This document shows positions 11,066 to 24,004 of a stretch of 64,000 nucleotides of DNA, piece by piece. Source of the DNA: Clitopilus passeckerianus (lineage: Eukaryota > Basidiomycota > Agaricomycetes > Agaricales > Entolomataceae); contig CALYLX010000149.1 of the NCBI GenBank assembly GCA_944990035.1, positions 310,001 to 374,000 of the forward strand, given 5' to 3'. Under the pieces are notes generated by a model that did no database searches, was not told the origin of the DNA, and saw only the letters and a program-made list of their open reading frames with translations. Positions within the stretch are counted from its first letter, which is position 1. Every line of letters begins with the position of its first letter. The translations under genes and the position numbers were made by a program.

Positions 11066-12796
11066 ATGGATGCCAGCCCCAGGACGCAGGTGTCGAAAGT
11101 ACAGCTTTCCAAAGCAGCAGCGACGGCCATTCAAGATGCCTGTATGGCGCTTGGCTACATCTGTGTTCTAAGCGGAGAGTTGGCCTGCTTTCTGTATGGC
11201 GGTTCCCGGCCACCAACTGTGAGTTCTACAGACGAGACAGACAGATGAAATCTCAACATTGGCTGTTCAGACCCTCGAAGTTGTTCTGCTGATGCCTGGT
11301 GTCAAATATAAGGATCGACCAAGTATCGATACATTGAAACGTTCGATTCCGGCATTTGATCCTGGAGCCAGGGCCCAATTCTTTATCTCGCCCGCAGCAG
11401 CTTCACCAGTGATCCTCAGCTTCACGGACACCCGATTTACCGACCAGTGGGACCGTGTTCCTGTCGAGCTTTCAATTGCCTCCGGGTTCAGCGAGGTTGA
11501 CATACAACCCATGAAAATTCTTGACGGACTTCAGTATGCGTCCGCCGAGTTTGTTCTATCAACAAGGTTCTCCCGGTGGTTCGATTTTCATGTCAAGGGT
11601 CAGAAAAGCACAAGGGATCGGGCGTTGCTCCAGAGTGAAGAAATTGATCCAATTTTAGGACACCTCGTCAAAACTGGCTCCACGATATCCAAGTGGCATT
11701 TATTTGGGTACTCGAAGATCTTGGCCTATTGCAATGCCTACCCAACATCTTCCGCTCTATGGCACCAGGTTGGGTACAACTCGAACGGTCAATTCCCCGC
11801 ACCCGCCTCTAGTATTGCGTCGCAAACCCCTGCAGCAAGTGCTCCCAGGGCTTCGACTCCTGTGGATGCAGTGTCACGCAAGTCATCGCTGTCTTCTCCC
11901 GCTCCTCCCCCTTACCAACTATCTGCGGATGCTTCAAGTGACCTAGAGCCTCCACCTGAGGGCACGGCACCGGTTGCACCAGCAGCAGCAGCAGCAGCCG
12001 TAGCAGCACCTACCCCCGCCACTGCCGCCACTACCCTGCTGGATACCATCAAGAACCCCACCCGTATTCAAATGCTTATGATGGCTGCTCACCAAGCCAT
12101 ACACCACCTTGATTCTATCCGCTTGCCGTCAGCCATTTTCGGAAGTCTGGCATGCTTCATGTATGGCAACACCAGGTCTCCCAATGTAAGTTTCAACCTA
12201 GCTGTTTTGGTAGGCCATGCCTCACGCTTTCCTTTTCCTAGGACGTCGACATCCTTGTCCTTCCCACCCTAGACGACGAACGGACTATCGAAGATGTCAA
12301 GGCTACTCTTGCCCTTCATGACCCCGAACATTTCTTCCTCCTCATACCCCGGGATCCGGGAGCATGCTACAAGATCCTCTATTATCGCCTATCTAGCGAT
12401 GAATCATCGCCAACCCCCCTTGTTTCCTGCAAGGTCGACCTTGTTTTCCCGGGGACGCTCAATCTCCCCCGTTTACCACTCTCCTCGATCAATTGGGACG
12501 AAGGATTACCGCTAATTCCATTCTCACTGCTCCTGCTCCAGAAGCTGCAGAGCTGGGATCATCACGGCAAATCAGCGGAGAAGCTAAAGGTACTGAAGCA
12601 GAGGACGGATGTCGAGGACTTGAAAGGGATGTTCAAGCTCAATGTGATCGAGAAATTAAAATGCGGGCTGCCATGGGCCGACGAAGATACGTTCAGTTGG
12701 AATTTCTTGGAGGCATCGGCTCTCAGGGTACGGCAGATATGTACCGAGTATCCTGCGGTTGTGGATGACTGGAAATCTGTTGGCTTCCTTGTTTGA
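11066..12796 (+). CDS. Two-repeat nucleotidyltransferase-like protein, paralogue 2
   Basis: Exons 11066-11218, 11271-12185 and 12242-12796 give 540 aa; introns are 52 and 56 nt. The order is as in paralogue 1: degenerate N-terminal repeat (CFLYGGSRPPT, residues 41-51, with GE for GS and Thr for the first Asp), helical middle, a low-complexity Pro/Ala linker with an alanine run from a GCA repeat near 11978-12000, then an intact FGS...DVDIL repeat (residues about 341-361). An earlier in-frame ATG at 10985 exists; 11066 is preferred because it lines up with the start of paralogue 1. Both genes end in a WK(S/D)VGFL motif, which supports the 3' ends. The conserved catalytic-type residues in two diverged copies suggest both are functional. 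Confidence 0.75.
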
Positions 12797-13163
12797 ATAC
12801 TAGGCCCATGGACGATGTACTGGTACTGGAAAACACGTATATATTGTAGCTTCTACCATCGACTACAATATGGAGTAATCTCGAAATCCGTAATGGTGAT
12901 GACTGCTTAAGCTAACGATACATAACGGGTGTGCTTTTGCATTAGAGAGGGAAATGGGAATGAGTGGGATTGAATCGTGATAGTCAGAAAATAAGAAATA
13001 TGATGAGAGACAAGGAGTGGATAGGGTCTAAACAAGGGTGAAGTGTTTGCATATCGGTGTAGGTGAAGACGTGGCCGGTGAAAGAAGTCACAATGAGCAG
13101 GCATAGTCAAGAAGAAGCGAAGTGCTGATAGTAAGGTATCGAGGTGAAGGAGGTAGCTGATCC
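12797..13163. other. Convergent spacer
   Basis: 367-nt spacer between two genes that converge. It should hold both 3' ends; no other feature seen. Confidence 0.5.
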
Positions 13164-14587
13164 TTACGCGATGGAATGCTTTTCTCCAATATGCTTGCTG
13201 ACCAAATCGGTTCGAGAGAATGCCGCCGGACATTTGGAGCAAGTCACTCTCCACTGTCGACCGAGGTGATGCTTGAAGTGTCGGTGTCGGTCTTTGACCG
13301 TATTGCCCTTCCTTTCGGGTTCGCCGCAGTTGCGCCAGAGGCACTTGAATTTGGATCCCTGTGTCTCTCGAAGCCCGCTCTCTTTCTCCAGTTTCGGCCA
13401 CTTATTTTTCTGCTTCCTCGTCAATGGCCCGATATGTGCTGCAATATGCTTAGAGATCGTTTCTTGGAACGCCAAGCTGCCCCGTAGACCCTCTTCGAAA
13501 CTCTCGCGACCAAAACTTTCGTGGCAATTACCCCACCCGCACTGGTATGAGGGACCGTGGAACAAGCCTGCGTTCTCGTCCTGTACCAGATAGAAATGTC
13601 CTTGAAGCTCGGCGGCCAGGTCTAAATCATCTGGCTTCTTCTCGTCGTTCGATCGAGCCGCGTAAGGTTGCCCTGCCCGCCTAGCATAAGACCTGTGCGA
13701 CTTCATCTTAAACTGCGAGGCGCCACCTCGCGCCCCTAATAATTGGTGCTGTGGCATCGCTGGAAGAATCGGATACTCTGTGTTTGAAGGGTGACTATAT
13801 GCCATCGACGAGGAGAAAGGAAATGGCAGAGGCGGTGAGGGGGCCTGCGGGGACAAGTGATAATCCAACTGGGCAGAAGGTGGGTGACCAAAGAACGATG
13901 GAAAGGCCGCCGAGTTGGAAGTTGCGCTATTCAGGTCTTGCTGGACATAAACATTCTCCCTAGTAAAGGCGAGAAAAGTGAGTAAAATCGCCCTCGGAGA
14001 ATTCAGAAATAACATGCCACTCACGCCTTGATGTTGTATATCGGCAGGAGCTGCTGGTAGCTCATCCCATACGGCCAACTCCCAGTCCACGAAGGGGTCC
14101 GATGGTAGGGGTCCTGGGTAGAGCCGGAAGCCTCGGTTTGAAAATCATGTGTGTAAGAGTAGTGGGTCGGAGGAAGTTGGGTAGGAAATGATGTTGAATG
14201 TCCGCTGGCTATTGGGTGGCATGCGGGAATGTTCATGTTTGAGTTGTTAATCTGCTGAGGTGCAACCTCGTACGACGGTGGGGAATTACTATTGAACGGA
14301 GTTCAGATGAGAATGCGGAAATTGACGATATAAATACCTCAACACTTGGGAAGTGTCCTGAGGCAGGCCCGAGGATGGATATATTCCTGTATTCTCTTGA
14401 ACATTGCCTGCAATGTTCGTTGTGGATCCTACAGATAGAGCTAAGAGGGGGGCGCGTTAATTACTAATGAAAGTGTTTTGATTTCCTCACAGTGATCCTT
14501 ATCGACGCGAAGGACGGCCGGCTCATAAGCGTTGGGATCGACAAATTGGTCGAATAACTCGGATGAAGTGGCTACAAGGGCTGACAT
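13164..14587 (-). CDS. C2H2 zinc-finger protein
   Basis: Four exons on the minus strand: 14587-14491, 14440-14338, 14288-14025 and 13959-13164, giving 419 aa. The introns keep the frame. Residues 1-230 are Ser/Pro/Gln/Tyr-rich and look disordered, as in fungal activators. The last 130 residues hold three zinc fingers: C295/C300 with H326/H330 (long loop), C361/C366 with histidines at 380-386, and a canonical C395/C398/H411/H416 finger at the very C-terminus. It is most likely a nuclear DNA-binding regulator; targets are unknown. The third splice uses donor GTGAGT at 14024. Single copy here, with no link to the BTB repeats. The 5' end is the least certain part. Confidence 0.7.
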
Positions 14588-16027
14588 TGGAGAAGGAGGG
14601 GGGGAATACGAAGCACTCCAGAGAGTCGATGCTGCTTGTGCTTATAACAGCCCGCAGTCAAAGCGTAAGTTTGGAACCGGACGATAAACCCTGGTACGAT
14701 GAAAGAAGCTGAAGCCACCCATTGTCCATATGGCCATGGCCACACCCACAAAATGGCTCTGTGAAATCCTGTTTAGTTCGGTGCATTGTCCTGGCGGTTG
14801 ATCTACACGTTGTTGCAGTCAAAGGTAATGCAGGCTGACAGCCAAAGCGTTCGTCAGGCTATTTTTAAACCAGACCAGAACCCAGCTCTATCAAAGCACC
14901 AAAAAGCTATGTCTTACTGGTCGTCGAGAACGCGGCTATCGTTCCAAGCGTTATTCAAAACGCTTTGACAGCTTTGACAGCAAGAAACCTGCAGTCGAGG
15001 CGGGCCGTGTCGGGCCGAAATGGTGAGCACATGAAATACCGATCGAGAAATTCTCAAGAATCCGGTGGCACAGAGATATCATGTTGTAAAGTTTCATTCG
15101 TGCATAGTAGCCCAGACCTAGCCGAAGGTAGAATCATGAGAACGGGGGGTAGGATGCTAAGCTTAAGCCCTCCCCGAGGACAATGGCAAACATCCATAAA
15201 CTTCGTTGAGTTAAATGGATGGTTCATGCCACGGCAGTATTTAACTGTGAGGCCTTTCCGTGTTGCCACAGTCCAAGACATTCAAAGTTCTGTACGTCTG
15301 AAGGACGGGTATTGACTCCAGATGCGAAATACGGTCGTCAGGCTCCTCTCGCGATTTGCCATGTCTTCTCGGTACTCCAAGTGTCGAGCGGTCTAGACCG
15401 CGACGGCGATCACGGCGGTTCCCGAGCCGATTCTGATGCATGACGAGTCGTCATTTTGGCTCTTGAGCGCTTGAGCGTCTGCCTCCTGCTCTGGTTACAT
15501 TGCTGTGAAAGACCTCCGCATAATGTTCCCTGAAAACTCGCTAGATTGCCAACCTAAAGCTTCGCCCCCGATCATACTAGGAAAATTTCCAAACCTGCCT
15601 TGTTTGATCGTCTGTTTGCGGATGCCGATGTAACTAGATGCACAGCATCCTCTGTGCCCCAGATCTGACAGTTTCTACGGTTGCCTCTTTCTTATCGTGT
15701 TCGATATATGCTTCCAGATGCTCCCTTGCCTCAAAAAGTGCCATAAGAGCTCTCGCTACGACATCAATTCACTGAACACGTTCCCAGCCCTGCCAATGAA
15801 GGGGTTACAAGCCCGTCCGGACCAGGCTCAATCGATCATCATGTGCAGCCGAGACGACAATAAGAAGCCTGCAGGCGCTTAAAGCATCGTCGTAAGCCCT
15901 TCCCTCGCATGATAAATTGACCCTGCTTGGCGGCTAGAAACTTTCTTTTCTTGCCTATCCGCTCTCGCCACGGTACAGTGTCCTTCTTATACGCTTCAAA
16001 CACTCTCCTCGAAGTACGAATTCCAAG
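14588..16027. other. Intergenic, no gene recognised
   Basis: Contains several short open stretches on both strands (for example 14965-15315 plus) with no motif or splice support. It should include the promoters of the zinc-finger gene and of the small cysteine-rich gene. Confidence 0.4.
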
Positions 16028-16496
16028 ATGGCATTCGTTTGTGATGGCGTCTGTTGCTACTTTTGCTTCTCCTGTAAGCAGCACCTGCTTCGGCTCTTCC
16101 AGCCTCTGAACTCACACCATCTATAGCTTGTTATGCGAGACCTGGTGGCATCGGTAAGTTACGCGCAGATTGACACTCGAACTATCTTTGCTGATAATGC
16201 TTTCAGGGTGTTGTTCTTGCTGTAACGGAGACATGATAGATGACAATGAGATTGTCAATGAGCTTGAGAAGCGAAAATCCGTCCGGGATCAGCAACCTGG
16301 ACATTCCCAGTTACAAGACAACGTCGACAACAACAACGAAAGCGGGAAGAGGGCTGTGGACACCACTAACCCGGACGGCAATCGGAATACTGAATTGGAC
16401 CCCATTCGCAGATCAGATGAACAGGCGTATCCTCCTCGGCAAAAGATGACGATACCGGCTAGTAAGGCTGGCTTGGAGGCGGAAGGGGGTCGCTAG
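16028..16496 (+). CDS. Small cysteine-rich N-terminus protein
   Basis: Predicted from splice sites: exons 16028-16073, 16127-16153 and 16207-16496, two 53-nt introns, 120 aa. The first 30 residues hold nine cysteines in CxxxCC, CxxxC and CCxCC patterns and no charged cluster; the rest is hydrophilic (acidic, then Asn/Arg/Pro-rich) with no membrane span. There is no classical signal peptide. Such a cysteine cluster at the extreme N-terminus could be palmitoylated for membrane attachment or bind metal; both ideas are inference. The family is not recognised. Support is the clean in-phase splicing across a 27-nt middle exon and the sudden cysteine bias in the joined frame only. Confidence 0.55.
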
Positions 16497-17100
16497 CTAT
16501 GTCGCACGCTTGATGCTTCATATATGGGTGGTTAGACACTTTCCTACTCTCTTCTGTAAGTTGACCTGTCATGTTGAGCATTGACATCATATTTCTATGC
16601 GAGTGGAACTACAACAGATAGGGAGATCTCCAGGAAAGTCTGCCTGGTGAACTGGGTGGTCGTTCGGATGGCAGCTTAGGTTGCGTAAGGTCGTCATACA
16701 TAGCTTAGCTTATTTATTAGCTGACGACTCGAACGTCGAACGTTGAACTGGGTGAAGTACTGTGAGGAACATTGACATGAAACGAACCAGAGAAATGGTC
16801 GATTCAATGACTTTGCAGAATTCATACAATCATAACCATAGGTTTCATTTTTGTCCATTAGAGTAAGACATGGCAGCATTGGTAGAGCGTGAAGTTCCAT
16901 CAAGCAAGCGGAAGGGAGAGTAACTATGGTTTTCAACCTTTGGCCGGCAAGGATGAAATATTGGCATTGAATCAACCTCGAATGACAATTCGAAGTCACT
17001 GGGGTACTGCTGACCAATTGGAAGTAGCAGGCATAGGATTCGTCGGAAATCTTAACAAGCTGAAGGCCATCTTCGTATCTCTGGTTCGCGTTGGATGTTT
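16497..17100. other. Intergenic with unsupported minus-strand open frame
   Basis: A 184-codon open frame lies on the minus strand at 16694-17248. It has no recognisable domain and its right end runs into the repeated block starting near 17100, so I leave it as non-coding. Confidence 0.35.
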
Positions 17101-18289
17101 CTAGTATACTGGTGATATTGTGGTATAATGGAACTTCCTTTACTATTCGGACCCTACTGTTTTCTGGGTAATTTGCGACGGTATTCCCTTTGCGGTGGAA
17201 CGGCACCCAAGGCAGCCCTCCGGAAATACTAGTAGCAGGTATCCCCAAGAAATGCGTGGTTCAATTCAATGTTAAGAAATGGTTCAACTTGCTACCACCT
17301 TCTGGAATTCGGTCTTTCATTCAGAGTATGGGGATAGGATCGGTGTGCCAGGGCAAAGATACACATGCGTTAACGTGCCTATATCTGTGTGGCGTACAAG
17401 TACGATGCCGCCTCCGACAGAAGGTTCGATGGTTAGAGCTCTAGGCCCCGGTAGTGGTGTATGAATTGGAGGGTCAGAAAATGAGGACGCCTATAGGCAA
17501 CGAAGTTGGTCGCCCATAAGTTCGGCGAACTTTACGCACTGGAGGGGAGAAACGGTAAAATTTTGGGATAATCCCATCCTGTTTGAATTGGCGGATTCAA
17601 GAAACCGTGGGGGGAGGAACCCCAATTGTAGATCGTCGTCATTCATGTAGTTCAGTCAGATGCACGACAACAAACTGGGAGTCAAGTCTGAATGCAGACA
17701 GCACTCATGGATAATATTTGCCAGCCAGACACGGGTTAGTTGGATTTACTGGCACGTCCGCAAAGGTTCTGGATCCCCACCAAATAACCAACAAGCCACA
17801 ACACCGAATAATCCGAACGAGCTGTACCGGAGTGCCGGCAGCGGCCATTTGGCAAGCAACGGACAATTCACAGCCAACTTTGGAGAGACGCCTTGGCCTT
17901 TAAAAAAAAAGACATTGGGATAATCCCAGGGAAATTCCAGAAGACACCCAAGAGCGGTCAGCATTGCCTCTCATTTTCTTCCAGCCTTGATGCTTCACAG
18001 CATCGACACCACGGAAAACCCTGGGCTAGATAAACAATAGCAGGAAGAAACCGCCGAAGCCTTCGACGCGAGCTGCAGCATCCATATTCCGACCGGTCGT
18101 ATCCCTCAAAACGTCGAAAAGTAGGACACGAGGGGTGGGGAAAGCTTGGGCTATTCGACTACCCCAACGCAGGCGTTAGTTGGGGGAGATATCACGAGGG
18201 TACATTTCTTCTCCCTCCAACAATCGTTGTTTCAAATTGCAAACGTTTTCATCGTTTACATTATTCATTTACTTCATTTGGCGCTTTCC

Positions 18290-20470
18290 TTCCTCACAAT
18301 GAGTAGAAGAAGTCGCGACTGACGATCCACCATTTCTTTACAGAGTTATTTTCGAACACGGAATCTCAACGCTAAAATATCGCCAGCAGTTCGCAAACTT
18401 CGACCGACGCAGCACCTGTTCTTTTTCGTGACCGTTTGGGGCCCATTGCAGAAGAAGATCGCCAAAAGAGTCAACGGCACTCTTGACCACTGCGACCCGA
18501 ATTTTCCACCGAGGCAAAATTGCCCCAGGACTGCTTTCGATGTCGGATTTTCGTTATGGCCCACATTACCAGGTCCGGTAGGTCAATCTTTTGGTTCAGC
18601 TCCACACCTTCATTTTGTGAACCTTCAATTTCTGTCCTTGACGTTGCCCCTCGATCATTCAAATGCGTCACTTGCCAACGCTTCTTTCCTCCTCTCCTCC
18701 CGTCTTGCTATTTTAGCGCAGAAAGATTCTGACCTTTTGTCGCTTTACAGGACTGTCGAGCACCTTCGACCTGACATGAACGAGTTTCCGGAATGGCCCC
18801 CACGCCACCTAGCCGCCACTTCAGCAGTGCCGCCCCTCAAATGGCCGCCGCTGAAACACCTGTAAATCTTCCAACACATGCAGACGTCAATACCTCCGAA
18901 TACGGGCGCTCCACCTGACACGCTTATCGTGGTGCAACCCAGAAGAGCGTCTCTCGTACCTGTACGCCTGCCCAAAGCAACTGTCAACCTCCTGGCAGCA
19001 GATATCTTGCTAGTGGGAGGGGAAAAAATTCCCCGGCGTCCCTGTTCACTCACCCACATTTTCCCTCCATATCCTTGCCCTGGCGCATCCTCTGGTACTG
19101 TTGTTGGACGTTTAGTGTCCTCGCCTTACCCACCTGCATAGGAGGAGTATTTACTTCGACGCATGGACGAACGGTGACCACGGTTACGAGGGCAAAATTT
19201 GGAGACGGCGCGGAAACAGCGTTGGCGACACCTTGCTCTGCACACTGCCCCATCCACGGGTTATGGAGCTCTCAGCCCAAGGCGAGGGAACCTCCCGCCC
19301 CGGCGCCGCTAGCACGCAAAGGCGTCAAAAATTACAGGCCGAGAAGGATAATGCCATAGACGTACCCTGCACATAGGACACTCCCATCAGGCTATCCGTC
19401 CATCTAGAGCACCAGTTACATTCTTGGGCTGCTCCATATCCAGACGTACCCGGATACCTGCATGGACCTGCCGAATACACCATTGGCCTGTCCGCGCCAG
19501 ACAGCTTTGTCGCAAGACGAATAATGGATTGCAGGTGCCATTTTGCGCCCTCACAATTTCTTCCAACATCCTCGCCATGAACTTCCTCTTGTACGGCTGT
19601 CGCAGGGGTCGATCCACATAAGAATATATCTCCGTCGTTGCCAATAAATGTAACTCGACTCCACCCAAGATGATTAGGCCGATGAGGATAAAGACGCGGG
19701 AGACAATGAAGAAGTCGGCGTGGACGCTCCTGTCTCTGCTGCTGGCGTCATACGCAGTAGTTACCGAGCTCCCCACCGGAGCGACCACCCAAGCACTGGC
19801 CCCCACCAAGCCCAAGTCTTCAACAAGGTCTAAGCTGGGGATGATGGCTCACACGTACCTTATGTATCGACAATCGGACCCTTCTGTTCCCCTCCGCCAG
19901 TGTGTCTCAGACTCGGTTGGCACAGATCACGGCCGGGCAGCACATCGTCCACCGTTGACGCTTCCCCGCCGCCATTCCACCATTTTCACTCCTTCTCCCC
20001 AGCGAATCCTACGCCAGAGCCCTCAGCTGCAGCTGCGTAGGCAGGAGCAAGTCGGCGTTACCTAATGACGTAAAAAAGGGCAAGGTGGAGATTGTTGCGT
20101 GAATGGCGCCTGAGATGGCATGGGTAGCGACTACTCATGTCAGAGGAGCCCTGCGGACGCAGCGAGTTACTGGCTGCGCGAGATCATGAACACAGCCAAG
20201 GAAGGCGTGGATATGGACAAGGAAGGGAGATGTCGTCGACGCAGCCGGGATTAGCTGATGACGCTCGGGGAGGCATGGCCGACCTCTGTACGGATCCTAC
20301 GATCCCACATACCGGGGTTGCTTATACCTGCTCCGAGCTTTGTGAAAAGATGACTTTCTACTGCCAAGTAAGCATGAGGAGGGCAATAGGTTTAAGGTTT
20401 CGCGCTGATATATCCCCTAGCACCACTTGTGACACATGTGACATTTCCTTGTACGATGGGGAAAAAAACA
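18290..20470 (-). pseudogene. Gene X remnant, copy C
   Basis: Best preserved X remnant. On the minus strand a 57-nt intron with GTACGT donor and CTAG acceptor (19365-19309) is also present, same length, in copy E (32698-32642), which shows X was a real spliced gene. The exon before it encodes a hydrophobic segment, FILIGLIILGGVELHLL, near 19665-19715, that resembles a membrane helix, but a stop falls before the splice donor. Anchor TACGGATC is at 20289-20296. Product not recognised; a membrane protein is possible. Confidence 0.5.
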
Positions 20471-20644
20471 AAAAACCCTCTGAGAGGCTACCGAATCAAT
20501 AAATGTAATCAATATATTACACAATTTGTCACATATAGGCATGAAAATCATAATCCACGGGAATAAAACATCAAAGGATTATCTTTCAGCATCGCGGGTT
20601 CGAGCGTGTACCTGGACCGAGAGGCTGTAGAGTAGAGGTATGAA

Positions 20645-21688
20645 TCATATCGTGCACTAGCCGAGTCAAGGCAGGTTAGTCCAAACATAGGCGAAGGGAG
20701 ACAGGAGGAAAGACACCAACCTTTACGTTGTCCCAACGCGCCATAAGATCTTGTACCTTATCGTTGAAAGCCTGCTTGCAGATTTGGCAAGTAAGATTGT
20801 CGGTAAGGGAGCTGAAGGCGGAGTCGATCATGCTCGTGGATAAATCTGAAGTTTGAACTTGACGTCAGCCGGGATATTTCTACGGGCCACGATAACATAC
20901 CAGGCCTAGCCACCCACGCAAGATTCCCTGCGCCCATAACCCATAAACTGGTGAGTCTCTCCTGTGAGCCCTGATCACACTCATCTGTCGGCGGATGGGA
21001 GTTGGGTGGTTGCAGCAGAAGCGATTTGAGTGCATTCATCCGGTCTCTATGGAGAACCAGTAGTCGTTTCATGTACACGCCGCCAATCCTGTCCGCTAAA
21101 TCATCGCTGATCGAGGTTGGAGGCCTAGACAAGAGGTAGGCTGAGGCGGAAACCGCAAGGTGGTAGATGTCAAACTGGGCTGCAAGGGCATAGAGTTCAT
21201 ACGGGACCAACGGCGCGAAATCGAGCAAGTTGGTGTAGAAAGGGTTGGCTTGGGTTAGGTGTAACGCAGGCTCGATGTCGTATCGTCGCATGGCGGTCAC
21301 AGCATCAATGAAGTTTTGGAATGAATACGTGTGGTCGTTGAAAGGGAGCAGATAGACTGCGTGAAGAATCATGGCGAAAATGACGGACGTGTCCGGGATA
21401 CGCCTGAGGGGTTCAGGGTGACCCTCGACATGTACCCTAGGTTGCGCGATGACTGACTGGAAAACATTTCCGGAGACTTGACGTAAGACGTCTGTTCGGA
21501 CGTAGAAGAGGACGGAATCGTCGGTTAGGAAGATGAGATCGTGCTCGAAATTGTTGGATTCCGGCGAGAAGTGTGGAGAGATTCGCGTTGGCGGCTATCA
21601 TATAATCATCAAAAAAGATATCGAGGTCGAGAGTTACATCTCATACCTGTTGAGTGACCGGGATTTGCGACTGGTAATAGCGGCTCAT
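20645..21688 (-). CDS. BTB/POZ-like family protein, copy C
   Basis: Exons 21688-21647, 21594-20901, 20845-20721 and 20656-20645 give 290 aa; introns are 52, 55 and 64 nt. The BTB core is intact (TDDSVLFYV to HAVYLLPF). The core exon is 694 nt rather than 703, as in copy E, so three residues are missing at its start. The tail has a CQIC pair and the last exon encodes CTI with a TGA stop (TAA in most others). On the minus strand TATAAA lies at 21741-21736, about 50 nt before the start codon. Closest to copy E in sequence and flanks. Confidence 0.85.
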
Positions 21689-24003
21689 GCTGGTCCTCGG
21701 GTGTGGAAGATTGATCTTCTGGAATCTTCGTAGTCTTTATAAATGGTTGTGACAAACATGAGGACCACTTGGAGGTAAGAAATCACCCGCGAAAGGTCCA
21801 GGTCCGCAATACATTCGTAGTTAGTCAGATTATTCTGATTTCAATAATCGGGCTTCTAAGAGATTTCGCCTGGACGCATGAACACACTCTGGGCGAGTCC
21901 TGTCGCATCCCAACCTTTTGGGAAGCTATGGGGGCAAGGGTACGTCACCCGCAGTAACAGCTTGAAGAAGATTATGTCTGTAATATGAAGTACAACCGGT
22001 CTCCAAAAAGTAAACGCAGCTTTAGCGCTACAACTGAGCGTTGAACTCCGCCCGAGACTCGTCATACACCATATATTTAACACAATCTACAAGGTGGAAA
22101 CAGTGTATCCAAAGAATGTTATGACAAATACGAAGGATGGCCCCGACGGGAGGTCAGAAGCAGAATTTTCGGCTGCCTTTGATAGGTAGTAGAATGCCAT
22201 TACTATGTTGGCTTGTCCTTCGTCCAGGTTACCTACAAGATCAAGGTGAGCAATGAGTTCCCCTGTCCTGAAAAGTCAGCTAGTCGCAGAGGTATGATGT
22301 CAGAATTGTGAATCGTCTGGAATACCAACTCTCCATATTCGTGCGGACACAAGGGTACACAAGGGGGGTTTCCCCAGTTTTCCGGAATATGGGAAAGTTT
22401 AGAAGCCCGGAATTGCATAATCACCGGGAAAAGTCAGGAAAGGGCGAAGCATCCGTTTGTCTCAGAATGAAAAGTCTGAAAATCTCCCGAAAGCGCTCCA
22501 AGCCGGTTCCTCCAGTTGCCACGCAATTGGTGTCGCTCGCATTCGCTGCCTGTCGGCAGGCTTGAGGTGTCCACAGAGTAGTACCTCAACCGGTTCTATG
22601 GTTCTAGTGGAGATGGAGGCGTCATATACTGGTCGTTGATTTGCAGGTCTTCTAGACTCAATAATTCTCTCCTTCAGGTTCAGAACTTAGTGTAGAGCAT
22701 AAATGGGCTTGCATCAACGTTGAACGCGGAACAGGCATGCAGCGGAGTCATTCGGTCCTAAGTTCAGCAGAAAAAGCCCGTTGTAGTATGCTAATACAGT
22801 AACTTATAGAAGGAGAAGCGTTTTGCCTCCGTCTTATGGGCTCGGAGCGAATGTATGTTCGAACGTTACCTCCTATTGACTTGCCCGGCGATCATTAGCT
22901 CCGGCAGAGTAAGTTTTCGTTTCTGAAGTGAAATAGAGTTCATGTCAAGCGTGGCCATCATAATTGGTCGGATTGAATGGTCCGGACGAACTTGGATGCT
23001 CTTGTTGTCGCATGGTTTGGTTGCTTGTAATTTGTGGAGAGGCTTCAACTTGTTCAAAGAAGACCAAGTAGAAAACGGTTGATGGCCGGTTTAACATCCT
23101 TGAAGACAGTGCCGGTCTCGGATCACGGCAACCCCCGGATTTACTATCTCCGACCCGGAGGTTGGCCGGACTGGGAAACTGGCCATTCGCACATTACTCA
23201 CCACAACGCGAATTCCAGAGGACTTTTGGGTTATTTTAACGTAATATACATATGAAAGTATAGTATGGTCAATACTATGGGGTTCTAAGCCATATAACTG
23301 GTCGTGCAGGGTGTGAAGCGTTGGAAAAGGACCCAAAATCATTCTTTCCGGTCCATCAAAAGTCGGCACACTTATGGCAGAGTCAGTTCCTCATTATATC
23401 ATATGATTGGGGTCTCTTTATGAATGTATATAAGTCTAGTTATGTTTACAACTTGTCTGGAGGACATTGGAGCACACATGTGTGCAGCAGATGCTTGGTG
23501 GCCAACTTTCCAGTCTGTCCATCAAACTGGCCAGATAGTTCACTTCGTCCACAGAATGCGATCGAGTGGTTATTTTAACAAACAGAGGACACCATCTTGT
23601 TCAGAGCATATGAAAGCCTCGAAAACCACTTCAATCGCCATTCTATACGGCTTCTTTCAACTGCAGGGCAAGAAATACCATAAGGTGGCCAACTTCAGGG
23701 TCATCAATAGTAAGTAATGAGCGGCTCTTTGAGCGTCTTCCAGCATGCTCTGGAGAGTTCCTCGAAACCAACTTCACAAACAACGCTTGTTTAGTCATTG
23801 ATCTGTGGATGCCTGTGTATCCATAGGAGTATATGCATTGCATTCGGTAGTTACTAAGGCTGCCTTGTTCGGAAAAATTCAAAGCAAAAGCCCTCGCTGT
23901 AACTGTAAGTCTTTCTAGCTGGCTCTTACCACCATTTCAGGTGCAGCAATAGCTCCTCACAACTGGTGAAGATTGTGTCTACACGTAGGCTGAACAAACT
24001 GAT
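21689..24003. other. Upstream flank of BTB-C and gene-free DNA
   Basis: About 21960-23160 is the conserved upstream block shared with copies B and E. From 23160 to 24003 I see no gene and no match within the window. Confidence 0.45.
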
Positions 24004-24004
24004 C

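Larger units (their letters stand above)
17100..23160. repeat. Segmental duplication, copy with BTB-C
   Basis: This block aligns in order and orientation with 30430-37950. Matching anchors are about 17160-17290 with 30440-30530, 17640-18000 with 31040-31400, the X remnants, BTB C with BTB E, 22000-22560 with 35220-35800, and 22880-23130 with 37720-37940. The main difference is a transposon present only in the other copy (36079-37709). Confidence 0.8.

Noticed and set aside
16694..17248. 184-codon open frame on the minus strand
   Set aside because: No domain, no splice support, and its right end overlaps duplicated non-coding sequence whose counterpart near 30.5 kb is not open.
20585..20610. 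GGTTCGA-like tRNA T-loop motif near 20.59 kb
   Set aside because: No acceptor stem or anticodon arm around it; it is part of the conserved BTB 3' flank.
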